From contig JAROAZ010000008.1 of NCBI GenBank assembly GCA_029432775.1, forward strand, positions 124,001 to 188,000: 64,000 nt of DNA, read 5' to 3'. The translations under genes were made by a program, and so were the position numbers. The notes beneath the pieces were generated by a model. That model was given only the letters and a program-made list of their open reading frames with translations. It had not been told where the DNA came from and searched no databases. Shown here one piece after another: positions 50,680-58,912 of the stretch (the stretch's first letter is position 1; each line of letters starts with the position of its first letter). Origin of the DNA: Pontiellaceae bacterium B12227. Its GTDB lineage: Bacteria > Verrucomicrobiota > Kiritimatiellia > Kiritimatiellales > Pontiellaceae.

Positions 50680-51799
50680 ACAACTTCCTGATTGGTTAAA
50701 TCCAGAGCCCTGGCTCAATCTCGATTTTTCGGCCGCTGACATTGAGCGGGCCATTGGTGCGGATGCACCGAACGAAAAAACCATGGCGGCCCTGCTGTCG
50801 CCCAGGGCCGCGGAATTTCTTGAGCCCATGGCGCAGCGCGCACAGGCCATCACCAAGCGGCACTTCGGGCGCACGATTTCGCTGTATACCCCGCTCTACC
50901 TTTCGAACTTCTGCAACGGCGGCTGCCTTTACTGCGGACTCGCGGCCGACCGCCGCGCCCAGCGTGCCGTGCTCAATGAAGCCCAGCTGCGCCACGAGAT
51001 GGAAGCCATCAAGGAAATGCATCTGGAAGAGCTGGTGCTGCTGACGGGCGAGCGCATGCCGGAGGCGGACGTTCCCTACCTCAAGGAGTGCATTTCCATT
51101 GCCGCGGAATACATCCACAATGTGAACATCGAAGTGTTTCCCATGCCCGAAAGCGAATACCGCGAGCTGGCCGAGGCCGGCTGCACCGGCGTAACGCTCT
51201 ATCAGGAGACCTATGATCAGGACATTTATGAAAAAATGCACCGATGGGGCGATAAGCGCGATTTCTTTTCCCGGTTGGATGCGCCGGACCGCGCGCTGAA
51301 AGGCGGCTTCCGGGCGGTAGGTATCGGGGCCCTGCTGGGACTGGCCGACCCGACCTACGACATGCTCTGCGTTTACCGCCATGCAAAATACCTGCTGAAA
51401 ACCTACTGGCAGGCCGGGGTCTCCGTTTCATTCCCGCGCATCCGCCCGCAGATGGGCGGGTTCCAGGCCGACTATCCGGTCGATGAAAAAATGCTGGCGC
51501 AATATATTTTCGCCATGCGGATCTGCCTGCCGGAAATTCCGCTGGTGCTCTCCACCCGCGAACCGCGCCGCGTGCGCGACGGCATGGCCGGGCTCGGCAT
51601 CTCGAAAATGAGTGTCGCCAGCAAAACCACGGTCGGCGGCTACAGCGACGACTCCGAGGAATCAACAGAGCAGTTCGAAATTTCCGACGAACGCAACATT
51701 CCCGAGTTCTGCGAAATGCTTCGCACCCGCGGCTTTGAACCGGTCTTCAAAAACTGGGACGCCACCTACCGCGAACCGGCCCACTACGCAAAAGCATAA
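50672..51799 (+). CDS. thiH: 2-iminoacetate synthase ThiH
   Basis: 375 residues. Radical SAM enzyme cleaving tyrosine to dehydroglycine for the thiazole ring, used in anaerobic-type thiamin synthesis in place of ThiO. The Fe-S motif is CNGGCLYC near residue 87 (CxxxCxxC); [13 protein letters not shown] and [15 protein letters not shown] follow, and the C-terminal BATS domain region has [14 protein letters not shown] near 250 and [10 protein letters not shown]. The start overlaps thiG, so the two are coupled. It is followed by a hairpin repeat. Confidence 0.96.
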   Translation: MIEQLPDWLNPEPWLNLDFSAADIERAIGADAPNEKTMAALLSPRAAEFLEPMAQRAQAITKRHFGRTISLYTPLYLSNFCNGGCLYCGLAADRRAQRAVLNEAQLRHEMEAIKEMHLEELVLLTGERMPEADVPYLKECISIAAEYIHNVNIEVFPMPESEYRELAEAGCTGVTLYQETYDQDIYEKMHRWGDKRDFFSRLDAPDRALKGGFRAVGIGALLGLADPTYDMLCVYRHAKYLLKTYWQAGVSVSFPRIRPQMGGFQADYPVDEKMLAQYIFAMRICLPEIPLVLSTREPRRVRDGMAGLGISKMSVASKTTVGGYSDDSEESTEQFEISDERNIPEFCEMLRTRGFEPVFKNWDATYREPAHYAKA

Positions 51800-51804
51800 C
51801 CTTT

Positions 51805-51884
51805 CACCACGGAGGACCCGGAGGAACACGGAGGAAAGAAATTTAACCTCCTTTAACTCCGTGCTCTCGAGCGAAGCGGGTGGT
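51805..51884. repeat. Post-stop hairpin element (CACGGAG type, copy 2)
   Basis: Left arm words CACGGAGGA, CCCGGAGGA, CACGGAGGA at about 10-bp spacing face CCTCC...CTCCGTG; outer CACCAC pairs with GGTGGT. It begins 5 bp after the thiH stop. Confidence 0.8.
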
Positions 51885-51898
51885 AGAAAGGAGGGCTT

Positions 51899-54187
51899 AT
51901 GAATACACCATTTCAACCTGAACTCCTCGCCCCGGCCGGCAGCCCCGATGCAGCGTGGGCCGCGCTGAGCTATGGCGCCGATGCCGTCTTTACCGGTCTC
52001 CAGCGCTTTTCCGCCCGGGCCGAAGCCGTGAACCTGTCCGAAGAGGAACTGGACGAGCTGATCGGCTTTGCCCATGCCAACGATCGGAAAGTCTACATCA
52101 CCCTCAACACGCTGACCCAGCAGCACGAGCTGGCCGACACGCTCGACGTGCTCGCCATGATCAGCAACCTGAATGCCGACGGCATCATTGTGCAGGATAT
52201 GGGCGTGGCGCGCATGGCCAAGCGCTTTTTCCAATCATTGGAACTGCATGCCAGCACCCAGCTGGCCGTCCACAACCTTGAAGGCGCGCAGCTGCTGGGC
52301 GATATCGGTTTCAGCCGCGTGGTGCTTGCCCGCGAGCTGAGTCTTCCGGAGATTGGAAACATTACGCAGAACTGCGGCATCGAGACCGAGGTCTTCATTC
52401 ACGGCGCGCTCTGCTATTCCTACAGCGGGCTCTGCCTCTTTTCCTCGCACGTCAACAGCCGCAGCGGGAACCGCGGAAAATGCGCCTATTGCTGCCGGCA
52501 GAAGTTCGACACCGATGAAGGCAAAGGCCTGCCCTTTTCGATGAAGGACTTTGCGGTCGGCGAATATTTCGACGAGCTGCTCGCCACGGGCGTGGCCTCG
52601 CTGAAGATTGAAGGCCGCATGAAAGGCGCGGCCTATGTGGGCGCGGTGACGGACTTTTACCGCAAGCGAATGGACCGCGGACTGGATGAAACGGAACAGA
52701 GAAACCTGCTCGCCGACATTCAGACCATTTTCGGCCGCCCGGCCACCGACCTCTATCTGAAAAATGCCGACACCAATCCGATCGACCCGACCACCAACGG
52801 ACATCGCGGCGCGCAGATCGGAACCATCGGCCACATTAAAACGGAAGACAACGACCACTGGATTCGTTTTAAAACCAACCGCGCACTCCAGAAATTCGAT
52901 GGGCTTAAAATTGAAATGGACGGCAAAGAGCCCTACGGCTTTTCCGCCACCGAAATCCGTTTTTCCAATGATCGGAAAAAACACCTGAAGTTTGAAGTGC
53001 CGGAAAACTCCGACATCGAAATTAAACTACCGCACGGCCACCCGTTCCTCGAACCGGGCCTGCCGGTCTATTGCTCGATCTCGCAGGAAGTTCGCCAGCG
53101 CTATGGTTTTGAAACGCCGCGCCCGGGCGTCTACCGCCAGCAAAAACCGTTCGACGCAACGGTGGAGCTGACGCCGGAAGGCATCACAGCGCGCGCGGAG
53201 GGCTCCGAGATTCGGATCGAAGAACCGCTCAGCGAAGCGCGGAATCCGGACAAGACCCTTGCGGCCATCCGGAAGAGTTTTGAGAAAACCGGCGGCACGG
53301 AGTGGAAGCTCCAAACCCTGGAAACCCTCGACAACGGGCTGTTTGCTCCGGCTTCCATCCTCAACGATGCGCGCCGCCGACTGCTCGAAGAACTGAGTTC
53401 CAACCTTCGGGACCAACAACAGGCAGAACACTTCCAACGATTGGAAGAACTGGTTCAACCGCCCGCCGAACCGGGCGCTGAAGAGCGCTGGTCGATTAAA
53501 CTGCGTGACCTTGCCCTGCTCGACGAACTGACCGAGGAAGAGCTGAAGCAGATTGATGAAGTGGTATTGGAGGGCGACGCTTCGTCGTCGCCGGCGATGA
53601 CAAAGCATCGCCCTCCAGTTCGACTGGCAGTTCCTGTGATCCAGCGCCAAGCATCAAGTATCGAGTATCAAGGCCCGGTCGAAGTCGCCAACGTCGGCGC
53701 GCTCTACACCCACCGGCAGTCCACCGACCTCATTGCCGACTGGCCGCTGTATACGCTCAACTCCGAATCTTCCAACCATTGGAAGGAACTGGGCATTGGG
53801 CAGTGCGTGCTGTCCCCGGAGGATACGGGCGATAACCTGAAGGCGCTGATCGGCCTGATGGGCAACCGCGCGATTGTTCCGGTTTATCAGCACACACCGA
53901 TGATGATTTCCGCCACGCCGCCGGATTCCGGCGATCACCTTTCCGACCGTCGGAACAAACCGATGCACGTTGAAAAAAGCGGCGACCAATTTGTGCTGAT
54001 TTTTGAAGAGCCGTTTTCGCTGGTGGAACATCTCGACGAACTGCGCGAAGCGGGCGGGCGCAACTTCCGGATCGACCTGACCTATGGCGTTGCCGATGCA
54101 CAGCATGCCGCGGAGATTATCCGCGACACCCTGGCCGGACTTCCAATGATTGGAAGCCACGACGGAAACTACGGGCGCACGCTTTAA
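51899..54187 (+). CDS. Peptidase U32-family protein (RlhA-like rRNA hydroxylation)
   Basis: 762 residues; ATG at 51899 with AGGAGGG upstream. It begins with PELLAPAGSPDAAWAALSYGADAVFTG, the family start, and has GRDLSxPE-like ARELSLPEI, FIHGALCYSYSGLCLFSS near 180 and the four-Cys region RSGNRGKCAYCCRQ near 200, then KIEGRMKGAAYV. Long members with an added C-terminal domain include E. coli RlhA, which hydroxylates C2501 of 23S rRNA; related YegQ/TrhP proteins act on tRNA. The length fits RlhA better. At residues ~557-573 the protein contains a segment encoded by an in-frame REP-like palindrome (53568-53617). Four exact TTCCARNNNYTGGAA copies (52229, 53432, 53770, 54141) lie in this gene, the densest in the window. 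Confidence 0.88.
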   Translation: MNTPFQPELLAPAGSPDAAWAALSYGADAVFTGLQRFSARAEAVNLSEEELDELIGFAHANDRKVYITLNTLTQQHELADTLDVLAMISNLNADGIIVQDMGVARMAKRFFQSLELHASTQLAVHNLEGAQLLGDIGFSRVVLARELSLPEIGNITQNCGIETEVFIHGALCYSYSGLCLFSSHVNSRSGNRGKCAYCCRQKFDTDEGKGLPFSMKDFAVGEYFDELLATGVASLKIEGRMKGAAYVGAVTDFYRKRMDRGLDETEQRNLLADIQTIFGRPATDLYLKNADTNPIDPTTNGHRGAQIGTIGHIKTEDNDHWIRFKTNRALQKFDGLKIEMDGKEPYGFSATEIRFSNDRKKHLKFEVPENSDIEIKLPHGHPFLEPGLPVYCSISQEVRQRYGFETPRPGVYRQQKPFDATVELTPEGITARAEGSEIRIEEPLSEARNPDKTLAAIRKSFEKTGGTEWKLQTLETLDNGLFAPASILNDARRRLLEELSSNLRDQQQAEHFQRLEELVQPPAEPGAEERWSIKLRDLALLDELTEEELKQIDEVVLEGDASSSPAMTKHRPPVRLAVPVIQRQASSIEYQGPVEVANVGALYTHRQSTDLIADWPLYTLNSESSNHWKELGIGQCVLSPEDTGDNLKALIGLMGNRAIVPVYQHTPMMISATPPDSGDHLSDRRNKPMHVEKSGDQFVLIFEEPFSLVEHLDELREAGGRNFRIDLTYGVADAQHAAEIIRDTLAGLPMIGSHDGNYGRTL
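53568..53617. repeat. REP-like palindrome in frame inside U32 gene
   Basis: TGGAGGGCGACGCTT (53568-53582) and AAGCATCGCCCTCCA (53603-53617) are inverted arms differing at one position. The 35-nt middle does not break the frame. Just after, at 53650-53670, words like CAAGTAT/CGAGTAT repeat every 7 bp. It lies in a likely linker between domains. Confidence 0.8.
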
Positions 54188-54245
54188 GACAGGACCAGTG
54201 AACCGGACGGAATCGCATCAAAACGGTGTTGTTCTGAGGCAAACG

Positions 54246-54448
54246 GCGCAGAGCACTAATGGCGCTGACTTAAGCATTTTGTAGGGCGAGAACGGTTGAG
54301 CTTGCGAGACCTTCCCGCCGCAATTCAGTCAAGGATCCTCTTTGCATAGGCGGCTGGAAGGCATCGTTCCTCAGCCATTCCAGCCCTACAATTATTAGGC
54401 ACTCCCATGACAAATGCCCCTTAAGTCAGCGCCATTAGCGCAGAGCAC
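54246..54448. mobile_element. MITE-like element with 11-bp target duplication
   Basis: Perfect 18-bp terminal inverted repeats, TAATGGCGCTGACTTAAG (54257-54274) and its complement (54420-54437), bound a 181-bp element. It is flanked by exact direct repeats GCGCAGAGCAC at 54246-54256 and 54438-54448, a target-site duplication. An inner TGTAGGGC/GCCCTACA pair gives a second symmetrical level. There is no coding capacity, so it would need a transposase in trans. An 11-bp duplication is in the range of IS4-type elements. It lies between the convergent U32 and feoC genes. Confidence 0.88.
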
Positions 54449-54471
54449 CGTTCTACTGGACTCGTCACGAC

Positions 54472-54699
54472 TCAATCATCAATCATCAATTTATAGAAGG
54501 TCATGGAGTCGGCTTTGGTGCAGCCGCCGGCGCAACCGGTTCCACAGGGGAGCTCCACTTTGATGAGCTTTCCCTTGCGCTCGAGCATTTCGAGCATGGG
54601 ATGCAACGCACTGGATTCAATATCGAGCGCGAGGCTGATTTCCTGAACGGAAAGTGCGCCGCCGCGCTCGTTGAGTAGCTTAAGGATTCCACTAAGCAT
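54472..54699 (-). CDS. feoC: FeoC-like winged-helix protein
   Basis: 75 residues, the size of FeoC. A small winged helix (LSGILKLLNERGGALSVQEISLALDIESSALHPMLEMLERKGKL) is followed by a cysteine wing, PCGTGCAGGC, with three Cys at three-residue spacing, as in FeoC proteins thought to bind an Fe-S cluster. It overlaps the end of feoB by 8 nt and closes the operon. FeoC is proposed to control or stabilise FeoB; the role varies between species. Confidence 0.88.
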   Translation of the reverse strand: MLSGILKLLNERGGALSVQEISLALDIESSALHPMLEMLERKGKLIKVELPCGTGCAGGCTKADSMTFYKLMIDD

Positions 54700-56992
54700 T
54701 TTTAATGGCCCGGTTCCCTGCCGTCCTCAGCCCGATATAAAAGGCGGCCAGAATGGCCCCACAGAGCGCGAGCCAGCCTGCGGAGGCAGGGGGATTCACC
54801 GAGAAGGTGGCCAGCTGATAATAGGCCGTGGAGATGACCCACGCCAGAATCGTGAGATAGGAAACGGCGAACAGCATCCACTTCATCCCGATTTCGCGGG
54901 CAATGGCGGCCAGCGCGGCCACGCAGGGTGCATAGATCAGAATGAAGAGCAAATAGGCAAAGGCGGACTCAGGACCGTGCTCACCAAAGCGGTCCACCAT
55001 GGTAGTATATTGACCCGACTCGGTTTCTTCCAGCTCGTCCATGGCACCGGAGAGGCCCAGCGGATCTTTTAATCCGTCAAAGAAACCTTCAAATCCTGCC
55101 GGGATGGCCGAGAAGGCATCGATAATGCCGGCCCAGAACTCGAACTTCACTTCGGCCTGCTCGGAAAGAATTTCTGCCTCTTCCGCCACTTCCAGCTGTG
55201 AATAAATCGAATCCAGCGTTCCCACTACCGCTTCTTTCGCAAAGATGCCCGTGAACAGGCCAACCGTGGCGGGCCAGTTTTCGTCCTCGATCCCCATCGG
55301 GCGGAAGACCGGAGTCACCGCACGGCTCATGGCACTGAGCACAGAATTTTTGGAGTCGTTATTTCCGAACGACCCATCGGTTCCCATGGAGTTCAGAAAC
55401 CCGAGCACCGCGACGATCAGCAGAATCACCTTTCCGGCTTTAATCAGGAACGATTTAAGACGATGCCACGTGTGATACATCACCCCGCTGAAGGTCGGCA
55501 TGTGATAGGGCGGCAGCTCCATGACAAAACTGCTGACCTGACCGCGCAACAGCGTCTTCTTGAAGAGCAGTCCGGTCATGACGGCCAGCGCCAGACCAAT
55601 CATATAGATCCCGAAGATCACCACCCCGCCCTGTTGCGGAAAGAAGGCAGCCGCAAAGAGCGTGTACACCGGCAATCGCGCCCCGCACGACATAAACGGA
55701 TTCATGAGAATCGCCAGAATACGATCCCGATGACTTTCCAGCGTCCGTGTTGCCATGATGCCTGGAACGTTACAACCAAACCCGACCAACATGGGAATGA
55801 ACGCTTTTCCCGGCAAACCGATTTTGCGAAGAAAATGGTCCATCACAAAGGCTGCGCGCGACATATAGCCCGAGTCTTCCAGGAATGAAAGACACAGGAA
55901 GATGAAGAAAATCGGAGGGATGAAAGTGGAGACCGTCTGAATGCCCCCGCCAATGCCTTCCGCAAGAATGGCAACAAGCCAGGCCGGCGTATGGACCGCT
56001 TCAAGCAAAGCCCCGAATCCGTCGACAAAAATCGTTCCGCAGAGTCCATCAAAGAAATCGATGAACGGGCCGCCCACATTAATGGTGATGGCAAAAACCA
56101 TATACATCACAAAAAAGAAAATGGGGAATCCCAGAATACGGTTGAGCACGACTTTATCGACCATGTCGGAGAAGGATTTTCGAAGCTTATCACTGCCGGC
56201 CGTGACATCGCGCGCCAGCCCGTGAATAAATCCATACCGTCCGTCCGCAATAATCATATCGATGTCTTCGCCAACGATACGTTCCACCTTTTTCAGCTCT
56301 TGTGCCAGATCCGGTAAGAGCGCTTTATCCGCGCCGATGATGTCCTGTGCGAGCTCATCTTTTTCAAGGAACTTTATGGCCAGCCAGCGGGCGGATACTT
56401 TATTGGTTAGAGCAACATCCCCCAAACTGAGCTCCAAAGACTGGAGGACCTTTTCAATATCCTTTTCGTAGGATACCTGGACGCCGGGCTTACGCCCCGT
56501 TTTACTGATATCGCAGATGGCCGACTGCAGTTCCTCGATTCCCTTCTTCTTGGAGGCGATCACCGGAAGAACCGGGCAGCCCAGATGCTCTTTAAGATGC
56601 TCAATTTCAATTCGGATCCCGCGCTGCTTGGCCATATCCATCATGTTGAGCACCACCACCACTGGAACATCCATTTCGAGGAGCTGGGTGGTGAGGTACA
56701 GGTTACGCTCCAGATTGGAGGCATCAATGACGTTTATTACGACGTCGGGGGTATCGAACAGAATATGTTTTCGCGCAACCTCTTCGTCGGGCGAGAGCGC
56801 CGAGAAGGAATAGATGCCCGGCAGGTCGGTGGCTTCGACCGTCGCATTGCAATGGGTGTATTCACCCACCACGCGTTCGACGGTTACACCGGGCCAGTTT
56901 CCGACCTGCTGTTTTGAGCCGGTCAGCGCGTTAAAAACAGTGGTTTTCCCACTGTTTGGATTCCCAACCAGGGCGATTTTCAAATTACTCAT
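54692..56992 (-). CDS. feoB: Ferrous iron transporter FeoB
   Basis: 766 residues, full length. Inner-membrane Fe(II) transporter with N-terminal G domain: G1 GNPNSGKTT near residue 9, G3 DLPGIYSF near 55, G4 NMMD near 114, followed by the helical spacer domain and Gate domains. LVGFGCNVPGIMATRTLE near 385 and SCGARLPVYTLFAAAFF near 435 are the conserved Cys-bearing gate segments. About eight to ten membrane helices are visible. The start ATG overlaps the end of feoA by 4 nt (ATGA). Confidence 0.97.
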   Translation of the reverse strand: MSNLKIALVGNPNSGKTTVFNALTGSKQQVGNWPGVTVERVVGEYTHCNATVEATDLPGIYSFSALSPDEEVARKHILFDTPDVVINVIDASNLERNLYLTTQLLEMDVPVVVVLNMMDMAKQRGIRIEIEHLKEHLGCPVLPVIASKKKGIEELQSAICDISKTGRKPGVQVSYEKDIEKVLQSLELSLGDVALTNKVSARWLAIKFLEKDELAQDIIGADKALLPDLAQELKKVERIVGEDIDMIIADGRYGFIHGLARDVTAGSDKLRKSFSDMVDKVVLNRILGFPIFFFVMYMVFAITINVGGPFIDFFDGLCGTIFVDGFGALLEAVHTPAWLVAILAEGIGGGIQTVSTFIPPIFFIFLCLSFLEDSGYMSRAAFVMDHFLRKIGLPGKAFIPMLVGFGCNVPGIMATRTLESHRDRILAILMNPFMSCGARLPVYTLFAAAFFPQQGGVVIFGIYMIGLALAVMTGLLFKKTLLRGQVSSFVMELPPYHMPTFSGVMYHTWHRLKSFLIKAGKVILLIVAVLGFLNSMGTDGSFGNNDSKNSVLSAMSRAVTPVFRPMGIEDENWPATVGLFTGIFAKEAVVGTLDSIYSQLEVAEEAEILSEQAEVKFEFWAGIIDAFSAIPAGFEGFFDGLKDPLGLSGAMDELEETESGQYTTMVDRFGEHGPESAFAYLLFILIYAPCVAALAAIAREIGMKWMLFAVSYLTILAWVISTAYYQLATFSVNPPASAGWLALCGAILAAFYIGLRTAGNRAIKNA

Positions 56993-57216
56993 TTCACCTC
57001 TACCTCAAAGGCATCCGCTTCATCAGAACGAAGGACCAGACGGGACCCTTTCACCTCGAGTTCAATCGGGCCGCCGAACGGAGCTTTTCGAACTACTTTG
57101 AATTCGGAACTACGGGTCAGCCCCATACGTAAGAGCTTTTGGCGATATTGCGGATCAGACGTTGTGAATTCTGATACGGCTCCGGTTTGACCCACCTTCA
57201 TTTTCCTGAGTTTCAT
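56989..57216 (-). CDS. feoA: FeoA protein
   Basis: 75 residues. SH3-like small protein (MKLRKMKVGQTGAVSEFTTSDPQYRQKLLRMGLTRSSEFKVV...FGGPIELEVKGSRLVLRSDEAD) with the typical RLxxMG-like segment. It interacts with FeoB in ferrous iron uptake. It is 20 bp downstream of the lbtU gene and overlaps feoB, giving an lbtU-feoA-feoB-feoC order. Confidence 0.95.
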   Translation of the reverse strand: MKLRKMKVGQTGAVSEFTTSDPQYRQKLLRMGLTRSSEFKVVRKAPFGGPIELEVKGSRLVLRSDEADAFEVEVK

Positions 57217-57236
57217 TGCGACCCCAATAATCTAAA

Positions 57237-58319
57237 TTAAAATTCCAAACCAAACTGCACCGTAACTAAATCACCGCGGGCATCGTTTTCCAGTTTTTCT
57301 AAATGCATATATTCAGCAGCCACCGAGGCATACTCGACAAATTGATAAGCCACAACAGCTCCGTAGGCCCGGCCCGGAAGTTTATCGCCATATTGAGCCA
57401 GCGAGCGATCATAGGCCGCATAAAGATCCTCACTCGCTTCGTACTTCAACCCCACCGCGACCTTCTCATGCACAGCAAAGGAACCTTCGAGGCTGTAAGC
57501 CATGGGACGGTATCGGCCGCCTCCTAGCATGTAATCATCGAGCGCAGAGGCAAACTCCGCATTCAGGGTGAGACGTCCAAGATACGCATTGGCATAGATC
57601 CCAGCGGCTCCGACTTTTTCATAGCCGGGCTGGTCAGCAATGTCTTCGCCGAGATTCCCGTAGTTATAGGTTTCCATCAGATCAGATAACCAATACGCCC
57701 CGACTTTAATCTGCTCAACCGGCGTGAGAGCGACCGAAGCAAAAAAGTCCGAGATGGTCGGGTCTCCACCATCCCCTGCCGCCGTGCCTTTTTTGGTGTC
57801 GCCATTAAAGGCACCTGCACTGAGATCGATCACGGAATTCGCATAGCCCACCATGCCGGCCGTACGGTTCATTTCCATCAGCTCCAACGTCAGAGGATCG
57901 GAAATAAACGCGGATTCAAAATTACCGACGGGTTGGTAAAAGCGACCGAGCACTAAATAAAACGGGATCGTTTCAGAGGCACCGAATGCCAGATAGGCTT
58001 CGTCGATGTTATCGTCTTCGCGAGAGTCCTGCTCCCAAAGCACACCCACATGACCGAGCATCCAGTCATTGATGGCCATTTCAAGATCGAAGGCAACGGT
58101 TGCCACAACGAGATCACTCTCATTCTGTCCATCAATGCGAGAGCCAAAGCCTTCCACTTCCAGCAGCACACCATAGTCGAGACTCTTGATCGTATTGGTT
58201 GGCCAGCCCGACACCTGCTCTTCTCCAACCGAACGGCTCGGTTTTGCTGAAAAGCTGTTTATGGCCAAAAATAGCGTAACTAATAGTCCTGCGTGTATTC
58301 CCTTATTCATTTCGTTCAT
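57237..58319 (-). CDS. LbtU-like outer-membrane barrel protein
   Basis: 360 residues. Signal peptide at residues ~1-25 (ATG at 58319 or 58310). The mature part is a beta-barrel: alternating aromatic and polar strands, WMLGHVGVLWEQDSREDDNIDEAYLAFGASETIPFYLVLGRFYQPVG, and a C-terminal Phe (VQFGLEF) as the BAM signal requires. The pattern matches the LbtU family, described in Legionella for siderophore (legiobactin) import. In front of feoABC it is more likely an outer-membrane iron route, substrate uncertain. A general porin is the alternative. Confidence 0.8.
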   Translation of the reverse strand: MNEMNKGIHAGLLVTLFLAINSFSAKPSRSVGEEQVSGWPTNTIKSLDYGVLLEVEGFGSRIDGQNESDLVVATVAFDLEMAINDWMLGHVGVLWEQDSREDDNIDEAYLAFGASETIPFYLVLGRFYQPVGNFESAFISDPLTLELMEMNRTAGMVGYANSVIDLSAGAFNGDTKKGTAAGDGGDPTISDFFASVALTPVEQIKVGAYWLSDLMETYNYGNLGEDIADQPGYEKVGAAGIYANAYLGRLTLNAEFASALDDYMLGGGRYRPMAYSLEGSFAVHEKVAVGLKYEASEDLYAAYDRSLAQYGDKLPGRAYGAVVAYQFVEYASVAAEYMHLEKLENDARGDLVTVQFGLEF

Positions 58320-58330
58320 TCCATTAAAGC

Positions 58331-58356
58331 AACAGGTCTTTCCATAAGACCCTGTT
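58331..58356. promoter_or_regulatory. Inverted repeat upstream of lbtU-feoABC
   Basis: AACAGGTCTT-TCCAT-AAGACCCTGTT: arms of 10 and 11 bp with one bulged base, 12 bp before the first lbtU start. It may be an operator for an iron-responsive repressor or a 5' mRNA hairpin. It does not resemble a canonical Fur box. Confidence 0.45.
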
Positions 58357-58402
58357 CACTTTAAGTCTATGTCTAATCCGCTTCGGGCACACCCCGACAG
58401 CA

Positions 58403-58594
58403 TTAGTTTCTCAAACTCATCTGATCGCTATCCACCACATAGCGGTACTGCTTGCCGCACCGAATGATGATTTCCTTCTGCCCCTTCTTAAGGATCTTGA
58501 AGTCAATCGACATCTCTCCATATCCATCATGCTCAACGAGCATGTTGTACAATACATTGATCCGTTTTTTCACATCTTGATGGTGATCTGCCAT
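58403..58594 (-). CDS. Small protein of unknown function
   Basis: 63 residues; ATG at 58592-58594, with GGGA about 10 nt upstream and a CCGC/GCGG hairpin just before. The product (MADHHQDVKKRINVLYNMLVEH...) looks globular, with a short helix followed by amphipathic strands (SIDFKILKKGQKEIIIRCG-QYRYVVD). No Cys cluster, signal or membrane segment. It lies between the symporter and lbtU on the same strand. The family is not recognised; coding status is supported by composition only. Confidence 0.55.
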   Translation of the reverse strand: MADHHQDVKKRINVLYNMLVEHDGYGEMSIDFKILKKGQKEIIIRCGKQYRYVVDSDQMSLRN

Positions 58595-58912
58595 AGCGCG
58601 ATTCCCGCTTAAAAATTGCGGGCTAATTTAGACAGTATCTTATTTAGGTCAATTCTATTCGCCTTTTTTTTGCTGCGCCTAACATTCTTGAATTGAAGAC
58701 GGAACCAGCCGGTTCGTCAACTATGGACTTTCCCCTTATTTCTAAATATACGTATTCGGCGGCCATAAATACGTGAATCCAGCTCCCCTCCCTCTTCCAC
58801 GGGGTTGAAATCCCCATCCAGAGATATCCGAACGCCCTGAATCTACACATTTGAAAGCAAAAAAGGCGCCCCGAACGGGACACCCTTTTGTACTTCCAAT
58901 TAGTTGGAAAAA
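58595..58912. other. Intergenic region downstream of symporter
   Basis: About 320 bp with no gene seen. It holds the symporter terminator near 58859-58890 and a 16-bp palindrome TTCCAATTAGTTGGAA at 58894-58909, a form of the dispersed motif with a six-base centre. Confidence 0.5.
58859..58890 (-). terminator. Symporter gene terminator
   Basis: On the minus strand AAAAGGGTGTCCCG pairs imperfectly with CGGGGCGCCTTTT and is followed by more T; 23 bp after the stop. Confidence 0.7.
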
